A stretch of DNA of 7,710 nucleotides from an uncultured Collinsella sp. (GCA_900759435.1 CAAEVD010000038.1:1-7710), one strand, 5' to 3'. Positions 1 to 6,197 are shown, counted from the stretch's first letter. Translations and numbers: made by a program. Notes: generated by a model not told the origin, from the letters alone.

Positions 1-132
1 AGCGATCTTTTCGCCCAAGATAACGTAGCTGTTGTATGCCATACCGTTCTCGGACACATCGTACTGGCCCTCGAACAAGTCAATGTCGTGATCGTTGACG
101 CCAATGTAGCGGATATCCTTGGTGATCTCCAT
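1..132 (-). CDS. Flavodiiron protein (FprA-like), N-terminal fragment
   Basis: The 44 codons visible begin MEITKDIRYIGVND and continue with DIDLFEGQYDVSENGMAYNS, then YVILGEKIA before running off the window. The pattern (I-x-Y-I-G-V-N-D, then LFEGQY, then a YNSYVI strand) is the start of the metallo-beta-lactamase-like domain of clostridial/coriobacterial flavodiiron proteins, cytoplasmic enzymes that reduce O2 or NO with a diiron centre and FMN. The metal ligands and flavodoxin domain lie outside the window, so this is recognition of an N-terminus only. The ATG at 130-132 is chosen because a perfect AGGAGG (complement of 142-147) lies 9 nt before it. It is transcribed in the same direction as the lacI gene upstream but has its own likely promoter and an unrelated role. 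Confidence 0.65.
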   Translation of the reverse strand, partial: MEITKDIRYIGVNDHDIDLFEGQYDVSENGMAYNSYVILGEKIA

Positions 133-141
133 CAGGCAAAG

Positions 142-178
142 CCTCCTAGATAGACAAAAGAACCCGTCTATCATAACA
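142..178 (-). promoter_or_regulatory. Likely extended -10 promoter and RBS of the flavodiiron gene
   Basis: On the minus strand the complement of 170-178 reads TGTTATGAT, an extended -10 (TGn followed by TATGAT). No good -35 is visible 17 nt upstream, as is common for extended -10 promoters. The inferred transcript start near 163 leaves a short leader before AGGAGG (142-147). The 6-mer ATAGAC occurs at 150-155 and 188-193, and its inverse GTCTAT at 166-171, next to the -10; this may be an operator or chance. Confidence 0.4.
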
Positions 179-261
179 CTCGTCTTCATAGACACGGCTA
201 TCTGCCAGCATCCTTATCGATTGTTATTGAGGTGGAATATACCGCCGTTTACCTGCACAAA

Positions 262-1293
262 CTATGCGCGCAGTATCGCCGTGCTATGTCGAATAATGAG
301 CTGGCCGGGAATACGGATGGCAACGGTTTTGCCCGCCGTACCCGCCTCGGGAACCGCATGCTCAAACACCTCGCGTCCGCGCTGATGTAGATCGAATCGC
401 ACGGTCGTGAGCTCGTTGTGTGCCACAAAATCATCGAGCGAATCGTCGACGCCCACCACGCTCACGTCCTCGGGCACGCGCAGGCCGCTATCACGCAGCG
501 CGGCAATCGCGCCATTTGCCATCTGGTCGTTTGCCGCGTAAATCGCCGTCATGGTGCGGTCGTGCTCGGCCAGATATCTGCCGGCCTCGTAGCCGCTGTT
601 GGCAGACCAGTCGCCCTCGAGCGGCTCTGCCGGCTCGATGTGTTTACGCTCGAGCGCATCCTGCCAGCCAGCGCGGCGAAATTGCTCGTCGACCGAGAAC
701 GACGGGCCGCCAATATAGCGAATCTGATCGTGCCCCAGCTCAAACAGGTGGTCCATAAGCAATAGCGAGCAGCCGTAATGATCGGAGTCGACCGTGGTCA
801 CCCGCGGGTGCGCGTACATGGTAACGATGACCGTGCCAATGCCCGGCAGTGGATCAAACGTCTCAAAATCGGGCGCCATACGGCTCATGCCGATAATGAT
901 GCCGTCCACAGGCAGCGCGGCCATACGACGCGTTGCCTCGGCAAGCGAAAACTCCTCGGTCTTGGACATCTCGACCAGCGTGATGGCGCAATTATGCTCG
1001 CGAGCAGCGCTGGCGATGCCGTCGATCATTGAGAGGTTGCCAAACTTGGTGACATCGTTGACGCACAGACCGACCGAATGGTAGCGGCCGTCGCGCAGCG
1101 AGCGACCGGCATAACTCGGACGAAAGCCGAGCTCTTGCATAGCGGCCTGCACGCGCTGGCGCGTCTGCTCGTTAACGTTGGGCAAGCCGTTGGCGACGCG
1201 CGAAACCGTCTGCTGCGAAACGCCAGCAGCGCGGGCGACGTCGGCCATGGAGACCGGACGCGTACCTGTATCGTTGGACGGGCGCCTTGCCAC
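262..1293 (-). CDS. LacI-family transcriptional regulator of the gal genes
   Basis: A 343-residue protein of normal LacI/GalR length. Residues 15-36 form the N-terminal helix-turn-helix (MADVARAAGVSQQTVSRVAN, the family signature). Residues about 59-69 (PSYAGRSLRDG) are the hinge helix that inserts into the operator centre. From about residue 72 a periplasmic-binding-protein-like effector domain follows, with GPSFSVDEQFRRAGW, then YAANDQMANGAIAALRDSG, VPEDVSVVGVDDS and a typical ELTTVRFD segment near the end. It starts at GTG (complement of 1291-1293), with GAAGGTGA (complement of 1298-1305) spaced just upstream; no ATG fits as well before the HTH. It is divergent from galKT with three operator-like motifs between them, so it most likely represses (or, less likely, activates) galKT and itself in response to a galactose-related sugar. 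The effector cannot be read from sequence. Confidence 0.9.
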   Translation of the reverse strand: MARRPSNDTGTRPVSMADVARAAGVSQQTVSRVANGLPNVNEQTRQRVQAAMQELGFRPSYAGRSLRDGRYHSVGLCVNDVTKFGNLSMIDGIASAAREHNCAITLVEMSKTEEFSLAEATRRMAALPVDGIIIGMSRMAPDFETFDPLPGIGTVIVTMYAHPRVTTVDSDHYGCSLLLMDHLFELGHDQIRYIGGPSFSVDEQFRRAGWQDALERKHIEPAEPLEGDWSANSGYEAGRYLAEHDRTMTAIYAANDQMANGAIAALRDSGLRVPEDVSVVGVDDSLDDFVAHNELTTVRFDLHQRGREVFEHAVPEAGTAGKTVAIRIPGQLIIRHSTAILRA

Positions 1294-1385
1294 AGGATCA
1301 CCTTCACCGTTGCGAGATCTGAATAGCGTGCATGCCGGCCCGGGCAGAAATACACCCCGCGCCGAGGCCCGCTATCGTCGGACGC

Positions 1386-1402
1386 ATGTTAACGTACTCT
1401 AC
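1386..1402. promoter_or_regulatory. Operator-like site O1 (lacI-proximal)
   Basis: ATGTTAACGTACTC (1386-1399) is identical to the reverse complement of the core of O2 (14 bp) and shares 13 bp with O3. The dyad centre is the CG at 1393-1394, as in LacI-family operators. It lies about 90 bp upstream of the lacI GTG start, where it could mediate autoregulation or act as an auxiliary looping site. The 3' part of the motif (CATAA in O3) is not kept, so it is probably a weaker site. No convincing lacI promoter was found around it. Confidence 0.55.
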
Positions 1403-1505
1403 TTTTTCAATCCGCAACTCTTCTGCTCTATAAGTCCATACGGCAATACCGTTCACGGCTGAATTTCTACCGATTACCAGATTCTCAAAAAGTGACAAGC
1501 GATGT

Positions 1506-1523
1506 GTTATGAGTACGTTAACA
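1506..1523. promoter_or_regulatory. Operator-like site O2
   Basis: GTTATGAGTACGTTAACA is the exact 18-bp reverse complement of O3. It is centred on CG at 1516-1517, with outer arms TATG (1508-1511) and CATA (1522-1525) forming a dyad and inner ACGT symmetric. The length, the central CpG and the position next to a LacI-family gene fit an operator of that regulator. Confidence 0.7.
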
Positions 1524-1552
1524 TAGCCCGTAACGTGCGGTATCGTGAACAC

Positions 1553-1582
1553 TTGGTTCATGCCGCTTTAAGTTGTTAACGT
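1553..1582 (+). promoter_or_regulatory. Candidate galKT promoter
   Basis: TTGGTT (1553-1558) and TAACGT (1577-1582), 18 bp apart, are the best -35/-10 pair seen between O2 and galK. The -10 lies inside operator O3, as expected for a repressed promoter. The boxes are weak matches, so other positions are possible. The rest of the 338-base lacI-galK gap holds only the three operators and no coding signal. Confidence 0.3.
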
Positions 1583-1591
1583 ACTCATAAC
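1574..1591. promoter_or_regulatory. Operator-like site O3 (galK-proximal)
   Basis: TGTTAACGTACTCATAAC is an exact inverted copy of O2, centred on CG at 1580-1581, 64 bp from the O2 centre (about six helical turns). It ends 40 bp before the galK ATG and overlaps the best candidate -10, so binding here would be expected to block galKT transcription. Confidence 0.7.
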
Positions 1592-1631
1592 GACGCAAAA
1601 CCCACCCGGGCGCGCCAAGGAAAGGACTCCC

Positions 1632-2837
1632 ATGACCACCCCCGACGAAAAGACATTCGCCACGCTCACCAAGCTGTTCGAAGAGGAGTTTGGCCCCATC
1701 GGCGACCGCCAGGTGCTCTACGTGCACGCGCCCGGCCGCTCCGAGATCAGCGGCAACCACACTGACCACGAGGGTGGCCACGTTATCGCCGGCTCGCTCG
1801 ATGTCGCCGTTGACGGCATCGCCGTGACAACCGATTCCAACAAGGTTCGCGTAGCCGACGAGGGCTATCCCACGTTTGAAATCGCGCTCGACACGCTAGA
1901 CGTTCAGGAGTCCGAGAAGGGCACGTCCGCGAGCCTCGTCCGCGGCATGGCCCACGAAATCGCTGCTCTGGGCGTTGAGCCCCAGGGCTTCGACTTCGCC
2001 TTCACCTGCTCTGTCCCCTCGGGCGGCGGCCTTTCCAGCTCCGCTGCTGTCGAGGCGGCATACGGTCGCGCCATGGAGACGCTCTGGGGAGCACCCGCCA
2101 TCGAGCCCGTCGCGCTCGCCCAGATGAGCCAGCGCACCGAGAACAACTATTACGGCAAGCCCTGCGGTCTGATGGACCAGGCCGCTGTGTGCCTGGGCGG
2201 CCTTGCCTACATGGACTTTGAGGACCAGGCTCAGCCTAAAACCCAGAAGCTCGAGCTCAACTTTGAGGATCACGGCTATGCGCTCGTGCTCGTTAAGGTC
2301 GGTGCCGACCACGTGGCCGCCACCGACGACTACGCCGCCGTTCCGCGCGAGATGCAGGACGTTGCCGCCGAGTTTGGCAAGGCACGCCTGTGCGAGGTCG
2401 ACGTTGCCGATTTTGACGCCAAGCTCCCCGAGCTGCGCGCCAAGCTGGGCGACCGCGCCTGCCTGCGCGCCGTTCACTACTGGTACGAGAACGGCCTGGT
2501 CGACAAGCGCTGGGCTGCTCTGAACGCCGGCGACATCGATCAGTTCCTGGTCCTGACGCGCGAGTCCGGCGCCAGCTCTGCCATGTACCTACAGAATGTC
2601 GTTGCCAAGCTGGGCTCCGAGCAGCCCTCGATGTATGCCCTGGCACTGGCCGAGCACGTGCTCGACGGCCGTGGCGCCGTCCGTATCCACGGTGGCGGCT
2701 TTGGTGGCACCATCCAGGCCTTCGTGCCGCTCGACCTGGTCGACACCTTTATCACCAAGATGAACGGCTGGCTAGGCGAGGGCTCTGCCCGCCACTACGC
2801 AATTTCTGACAAGGGGGCTTACGCGGCATGGCTGTAA
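1632..2837 (+). CDS. galK: Galactokinase
   Basis: Phosphorylates alpha-D-galactose to galactose 1-phosphate with ATP, the first committed step of the Leloir pathway, in the cytoplasm. The 401-residue length is normal. All three GHMP-kinase motifs are present: the galactokinase signature APGRSEISGNHTDHEGG (33-49), the ATP-binding loop SVPSGGGLSSSAA (127-139) and the C-terminal HGGGFGGT (353-360). D182 in GLMDQ is the expected catalytic base. The signature reads SEISGNHTDH instead of the enterobacterial VNLIGEHTDY form, a variant I associate with anaerobic Firmicutes and Coriobacteriia. The ATG is preceded by AAGGA (1622-1626) at 5 nt. It is the first gene of a two-gene operon and overlaps the galT start. 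All arginine codons I checked are CGN, in contrast to the ATPase downstream. Confidence 0.95.
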   Translation: MTTPDEKTFATLTKLFEEEFGPIGDRQVLYVHAPGRSEISGNHTDHEGGHVIAGSLDVAVDGIAVTTDSNKVRVADEGYPTFEIALDTLDVQESEKGTSASLVRGMAHEIAALGVEPQGFDFAFTCSVPSGGGLSSSAAVEAAYGRAMETLWGAPAIEPVALAQMSQRTENNYYGKPCGLMDQAAVCLGGLAYMDFEDQAQPKTQKLELNFEDHGYALVLVKVGADHVAATDDYAAVPREMQDVAAEFGKARLCEVDVADFDAKLPELRAKLGDRACLRAVHYWYENGLVDKRWAALNAGDIDQFLVLTRESGASSAMYLQNVVAKLGSEQPSMYALALAEHVLDGRGAVRIHGGGFGGTIQAFVPLDLVDTFITKMNGWLGEGSARHYAISDKGAYAAWL

Positions 2838-4456
2838 TGACTGACGTGCGCGAGGCCGCGCAGAACCTGATCGAGTACGCTATCCACCGATCGATGATCG
2901 GCCAGGACGATCGCATCTGGGCGTATAACACCATTCTCGAGTGCATCGGTGCTACGGGGCCGGCGCTCGACATGGCCTGGGCGCTCCAGGTCGAGAAACT
3001 CTCGCTCTTGCACCCCGACACCCTGCCCAACTTTGACCTTGAAGGCACACTTGCCGCGCTTTCCGAGGCCGCCGTTGCCAACGGTGCTGCCGAGGATACG
3101 GCATCGGGCCGCGATCGCATCGCCATGCGCATCATGGGTGTGCTGATGCCGAGGCCTTCGGTTGTAAACGAGGAATTCAACGGCCGCATTGGTGTCAACG
3201 AGCCCCGCGCCGCAACCGACTGGTTCTACGGTCTATGCTGCGACGCCGGCTACGTGCGCCGCGCCGCCATCGCGCGCAATATCAAATGGAGCACCCCCAC
3301 CAACTGGGGCGACCTGGAGATCACCATCAACCTGTCCAAGCCTGAGAAGGACCCGCGCGATATTGCCGCGGCCGGTGCCGCCAAAAACACGAGCGAGAAG
3401 TATCCCGCCTGTCAGCTGTGCATCGAGAACGAGGGGTATCCCGGACGCTCCGCCGCAGCCGACGGCGGCGCTCACCCCGCCCGCCAGAATCTGCGTGTTA
3501 TCCCCATCCAGCTCGACGGCGAGCGCTGGGGTTTCCAGTACAGCCCGTACGCGTACTTTAACGAGCACTGCATTGCCATGAGCTCCGAGCATCGCCCGAT
3601 GCACGTCGACCGCAAGGGTCTGACCTGCCTGCTCGATTTTGTGGACCTGTTCCCGCACTACTTCATCGGCTCCAACGCCGACCTGCCCATCGTGGGCGGC
3701 TCGATCTTGTCGCACGACCACTTCCAGGGCGGCGCGCACGAGTTCCCCATGATGCACGCCGCTGAGGTCTCGCAGTTTAGCGTGTCCGGCTTTGACCAGG
3801 TCAGCGGTACCGTGTTGCAGTGGCCGCTTTCGGTGCTGCGACTGCGCTCGCACGACCGCGCTCAGCTGCTCGACGCCGCCGAGAAGATTATCCTCGCCTG
3901 GCGCGAGTGGACCGATGAGTCGGTTGGCGTCATCGCGCACACAGCCGACGGCGTGGCGCACAACACTGTGACGCCCGTCATCCGCCGCGTCGACTCCCGC
4001 GGCAACGCCGGCGGCGAGATTTACGAGGCCTACCTGGCGCTTCGCTGCAACATCACGACCGACGAGCATCCGCTGGGCGTGTTCCACCCGCATGCCGAGT
4101 ATCACCACATTAAGAAGGAGAACATCGGCCTGATCGAGGTCATGGGCCTGGCCATTTTGCCGCCACGCCTGGTTCCCGAGCTCGGCGCCGTCCGCGAGCA
4201 CCTGCTGGCCGCCAAGGTCGACGCAAGCTACGACCTTGGCGCCGCACTCGAGGGCGACGACCTTTGCCGCAGCCACGCCGCATGGGCCGAGGATGTCTTT
4301 GCACGCCGCGCCGATGAACTTACGGCGGATAACGCCATCGACATCCTGCACGAGGAGGTCGGCGTGGTGTTTGGCCACGTGCTCGACAACGCCGGCGTCT
4401 TTAAATGGGACGAGGCAGGACGCGCCGCCCAGCAGCGCTTTATCGACTCGCTGTAG
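2828..4456 (+). CDS. galT: Class II galactose-1-phosphate uridylyltransferase
   Basis: Exchanges UMP between UDP-glucose and galactose 1-phosphate, giving UDP-galactose and glucose 1-phosphate; it is the second Leloir step after GalK. The 542-residue protein belongs to the class II (Firmicutes-type, GalT2) family, usually about 500 residues, not the 350-residue E. coli type. The class II signature PIVGGSILSHDHFQGG is present, with H296-D297-H298 containing the active-site histidines. Other family blocks are YPACQLCIENEGYPGR (from residue 192), RWGFQYSPYAYFNEHC and EYHHIKKENIGLIEVMG (from 424). The start at 2828 has AAGGGGG (2811-2817) 10 nt upstream and overlaps galK by 10 nt. A second ATG at 2837, sharing a base with the galK stop, is a possible alternative but sits 19 nt from that site. 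Either way translation is probably coupled to galK. Confidence 0.95.
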   Translation: MAVMTDVREAAQNLIEYAIHRSMIGQDDRIWAYNTILECIGATGPALDMAWALQVEKLSLLHPDTLPNFDLEGTLAALSEAAVANGAAEDTASGRDRIAMRIMGVLMPRPSVVNEEFNGRIGVNEPRAATDWFYGLCCDAGYVRRAAIARNIKWSTPTNWGDLEITINLSKPEKDPRDIAAAGAAKNTSEKYPACQLCIENEGYPGRSAAADGGAHPARQNLRVIPIQLDGERWGFQYSPYAYFNEHCIAMSSEHRPMHVDRKGLTCLLDFVDLFPHYFIGSNADLPIVGGSILSHDHFQGGAHEFPMMHAAEVSQFSVSGFDQVSGTVLQWPLSVLRLRSHDRAQLLDAAEKIILAWREWTDESVGVIAHTADGVAHNTVTPVIRRVDSRGNAGGEIYEAYLALRCNITTDEHPLGVFHPHAEYHHIKKENIGLIEVMGLAILPPRLVPELGAVREHLLAAKVDASYDLGAALEGDDLCRSHAAWAEDVFARRADELTADNAIDILHEEVGVVFGHVLDNAGVFKWDEAGRAAQQRFIDSL

Positions 4457-4510
4457 CACGCGAGCTCGAACGTTCAACAGCAGCCCGCACGACATAGCCA
4501 CCTACACGAC

Positions 4511-4550
4511 AACGGCGCCCGCCGGCAACATCGCCGACGGGCGCCGTTTT
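4511..4550 (+). terminator. Rho-independent terminator of galKT
   Basis: An 11-bp GC-rich stem (AACGGCGCCCG, 4511-4521, with 4538-4548) is extended by an inner 4-bp stem (4523-4526 with 4533-4536) after one mismatch, closing a 6-nt loop, and is followed by TTTT (4547-4550). It lies 55 bp after the galT stop. The T-run is short but the stem is strong. It separates galKT from the downstream ATPase module. Confidence 0.85.
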
Positions 4551-4582
4551 CTGATGCAAGGGTAGCTAATTTGCACCAAAAC

Positions 4583-4630
4583 AAGGAGTGTTCCAAACTG
4601 CCGGCAGAGAAGGAACGCCCCCAGGTGCCG
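4583..4630 (+). repeat. Left copy of a 48-bp direct repeat flanking the ATPase
   Basis: AAGGAGTGTTCCAAACTGCC and the following 28 bp match 6097-6144 at 41 of 48 positions in the same orientation. The copy contains the perfect palindrome CTGCCGGCAG (4598-4607), bracketed by GTTCC (4590-4594) and GGAAC (4612-4616), so it is a nested palindrome like REP-type intergenic repeats. It begins 33 bp after the galT terminator. Confidence 0.75.
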
Positions 4631-4639
4631 ACCTAAACC

Positions 4640-4726
4640 CCCACACTATTCGATGGAAAAACGTGGTTGCCTCCCACATTATTCGATGGAAAAACGTGGT
4701 TTACTCCCACATTTTTCGATGGAAAG
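4640..4726 (+). repeat. Three tandem 33-bp units upstream of the ATPase
   Basis: Units at 4640-4672, 4673-4705 and a shorter 4706-4726 share CCCACA followed by TTCGATGGAAA. The first two are nearly identical over the whole unit. Each is an imperfect dyad: CCAC and TTC on the left pair with GAA and GTGG on the right around a GATG centre (copy 2: CCAC 4674-4677 with GTGG 4696-4699, TTC/GAA and two more A-T pairs, 9 of 11 positions). The units abut with no spacers and end just before the ATPase -10 box. The 33-bp spacing puts the dyads on roughly the same DNA face, which suggests cooperative protein binding, possibly autoregulation by the ATPase or a partner. The remaining part of the 312-base galT-ATPase gap holds only the terminator, the 48-bp repeat and the promoter. 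Confidence 0.85.
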
Positions 4727-4764
4727 ACCGAAACGGTCTTATACTAACCATGATCGTTAGGAGG
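4724..4764 (+). promoter_or_regulatory. ATPase promoter: inverted repeat, -10 box and RBS
   Basis: TATACT at 4740-4745 is a good -10 and implies a transcript start near 4752, only about 17 nt before the ATG at 4769. AGGAGG (4759-4764) sits 4 nt before that ATG, a tight spacing. No TTGACA-like -35 is visible; the expected position falls in the third 33-bp unit. The spacer contains a perfect 7-bp inverted repeat, AAGACCG-AAA-CGGTCTT (4724-4740), a likely operator because a transcript beginning near 4752 would not include it. Confidence 0.5.
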
Positions 4765-4768
4765 CAGT

Positions 4769-6070
4769 ATGCAGCGACAGCTAATGGACGAACTCATCGC
4801 TTGGAAATCTAGGGCAAACCGCAAGCCCCTCCTGCTTAAGGGGGCCCGCCAGACGGGAAAAACCTGGCTTCTTAACGAATTCGCAGGCCAGCAGTATCAA
4901 AACGTCATCCGCTTTGACTTTATGCTCGAACCGGGCGCACGTTCGCTGTTCGACGGAAGCCTTGACCCCAAACGCATCATCTCCCAGATAGAGCTCCTGC
5001 GCGGCCAGACCATAACGCCGACAGACACGCTCATCATCTTCGACGAAATCCAAGAGGCACCGCGTGGCATCACCTCGCTCAAATACTTCAACGAGCTGGC
5101 GCCGGAATACCATATCGTGGCAGCCGGCTCCTATATGGGGCTCGCGCTCCGACGCGAAAACGAGTCGTTCCCCGTCGGCAAGATCGACCAGCTCACCATG
5201 CGCCCCATGGGGTTTGTCGAGTTCGTTCGTGCCGTCGATGGCGATCCGCTCGCAGATGCCATCCTTGCCGCAGACATGGACCTGCTGACAAACGTTTCCG
5301 AAAAGCTCGAGCGCCTGCTCAAGGAATACCTCGTTGTCGGTGGCATGCCAGAAGTTGTCTCCGCTTTCGCCGCCTCCCACGATTTCATCGAGGCCCGCAG
5401 GCTTCAGCAGCAAATCATCGAAGCTTATGAATCCGATTTTGGCAAGCATGCGCCAGCCCGCATCGTCGAGCGCATGAGGCTGGTTTGGAAATCCCTTCCC
5501 GGCCAGCTCGCAAAGGAAAACAAGAAGTTCGTCTACGGCGCGCTTCGTCCCGGGGCGCGCGCTCGCGATTTTGAGGAAAGCCTCCAGTGGCTCATGGACT
5601 ATGGAATCGTTCATAAGGTACCACGTGTTTCCGCCCTAAGAGCACCGCTCACAAGCTACGAGGATCTCTCGGGCTTCAAGCTGTTCTGCATCGACACCGG
5701 CATCCTCGGAGCACTCTCCGGCCTCACGCCAGCCATTGTTCTGAACGGGCCCGCTGTTTTTACGGAGTTCAAAGGCTCGCTGACCGAGCAATACGTCGCA
5801 CAGGAGCTTTTGCTCCAAGGCAAAACTCCCGCGTATTGGTCATCCTCCTCCGGCAATGCAGAGACTGACTTTGCCATCGACCATGCGGGGACCGTGCTTC
5901 CGCTCGAGGTCAAGGCGGCAGAGAACCTCAAAGCAAAGAGCCTGAGGATTGCCTGCGAGAAGTTCAAGCTCGAGCGCTGCGTGAGAACATCGTTAGCGGC
6001 ATATAGAGACGAGGACACGCTCGTCAACATTCCGCTCTGGGAGATTGGGCAAATCGACAAGCTGGCATAG
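4769..6070 (+). CDS. Stand-alone AAA-type ATPase with DUF4143 / PD-(D/E)XK-like C-terminus
   Basis: A 433-residue cytoplasmic protein. The N-terminal AAA_14 ATPase domain has the opening MQRQLMDELIAWK, Walker A GARQTGKT (25-32), Walker B LIIFDEIQ (88-95) and a sensor-like VAAGSYMG (117-124). The middle (about 200-335) is helical DUF4143-type sequence. The C-terminus has E340 (TEQYVAQEL), D367 in ETDFAID and E380-V-K382 in PLEVKA, the spacing of a PD-(D/E)XK nuclease-like fold often noted in this family. The biochemical role of the family is unknown; suggestions include mobile-element, defence or stress functions, and none is shown here. The start at 4769 fits the family N-terminus and AGGAGG (4759-4764). 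At least seven arginines use AGA/AGG, and rare CTA/TTA leucine codons occur, unlike galK. With the flanking direct repeats this suggests acquisition by transfer. It is convergent with the PfkB-family gene, and no T-run terminator is seen after it. Confidence 0.88.
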   Translation: MQRQLMDELIAWKSRANRKPLLLKGARQTGKTWLLNEFAGQQYQNVIRFDFMLEPGARSLFDGSLDPKRIISQIELLRGQTITPTDTLIIFDEIQEAPRGITSLKYFNELAPEYHIVAAGSYMGLALRRENESFPVGKIDQLTMRPMGFVEFVRAVDGDPLADAILAADMDLLTNVSEKLERLLKEYLVVGGMPEVVSAFAASHDFIEARRLQQQIIEAYESDFGKHAPARIVERMRLVWKSLPGQLAKENKKFVYGALRPGARARDFEESLQWLMDYGIVHKVPRVSALRAPLTSYEDLSGFKLFCIDTGILGALSGLTPAIVLNGPAVFTEFKGSLTEQYVAQELLLQGKTPAYWSSSSGNAETDFAIDHAGTVLPLEVKAAENLKAKSLRIACEKFKLERCVRTSLAAYRDEDTLVNIPLWEIGQIDKLA

Positions 6071-6096
6071 GCGCTGTGGAGGGGGGGGTGCCCCGT

Positions 6097-6172
6097 AAGG
6101 AGTGTCCCAAACTGCCAGCAGAAAAGGAACGTCCCTATCTGCCGCAGTCATTTAAGAACGTCCCCAATGACC
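6097..6172 (+). repeat. Right copy of the 48-bp direct repeat, with an extension
   Basis: 6097-6144 matches 4583-4630 at 41 of 48 positions. The central palindrome is altered to CTGCCAGCAG. The copy continues into a further inverted pair, GTCATT (6147-6152) and AATGAC (6166-6171), around a second GAACGTCCC (compare 6128-6135 with 6157-6164), so the right side has about two repeat modules. It starts 26 bp after the ATPase stop. A run of eight G (6081-6088) followed by TGCCCC lies just before it. Confidence 0.65.
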
Positions 6173-6197
6173 ACGCCGATGTTTTGGCCACGACAGC

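Noticed and set aside
1896..2477. Open frame of 193 codons antisense to galK
   Set aside because: Shadow of galK; repetitive Ala/Gly/Leu composition and no motif.
3233..4501. Long open frame (422 codons) antisense to galT
   Set aside because: It lies opposite a strongly conserved galT, has a biased shadow-type composition and no family motif; high GC3 removes stops from the opposite strand.
4640..4726. CRISPR-like array
   Set aside because: The units are directly adjacent with no unique spacers, there are only three and no cas gene is present.
4750..4812. Upstream ATG at 4750 as start of the ATPase, with a frameshift
   Set aside because: MIVRRQY resembles some family N-termini but is in another frame; the ATG at 4769 already gives the expected MQRQLMDELIAWK opening and has AGGAGG before it.
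4781..5614. Open frame of 277 codons antisense to the ATPase
   Set aside because: It mirrors the conserved ATPase motifs on the other strand and has no recognisable domain.
6081..6094. G8 tract as a phase-variation switch
   Set aside because: It lies after the ATPase stop codon and outside any supported gene, so slippage would change no reading frame.
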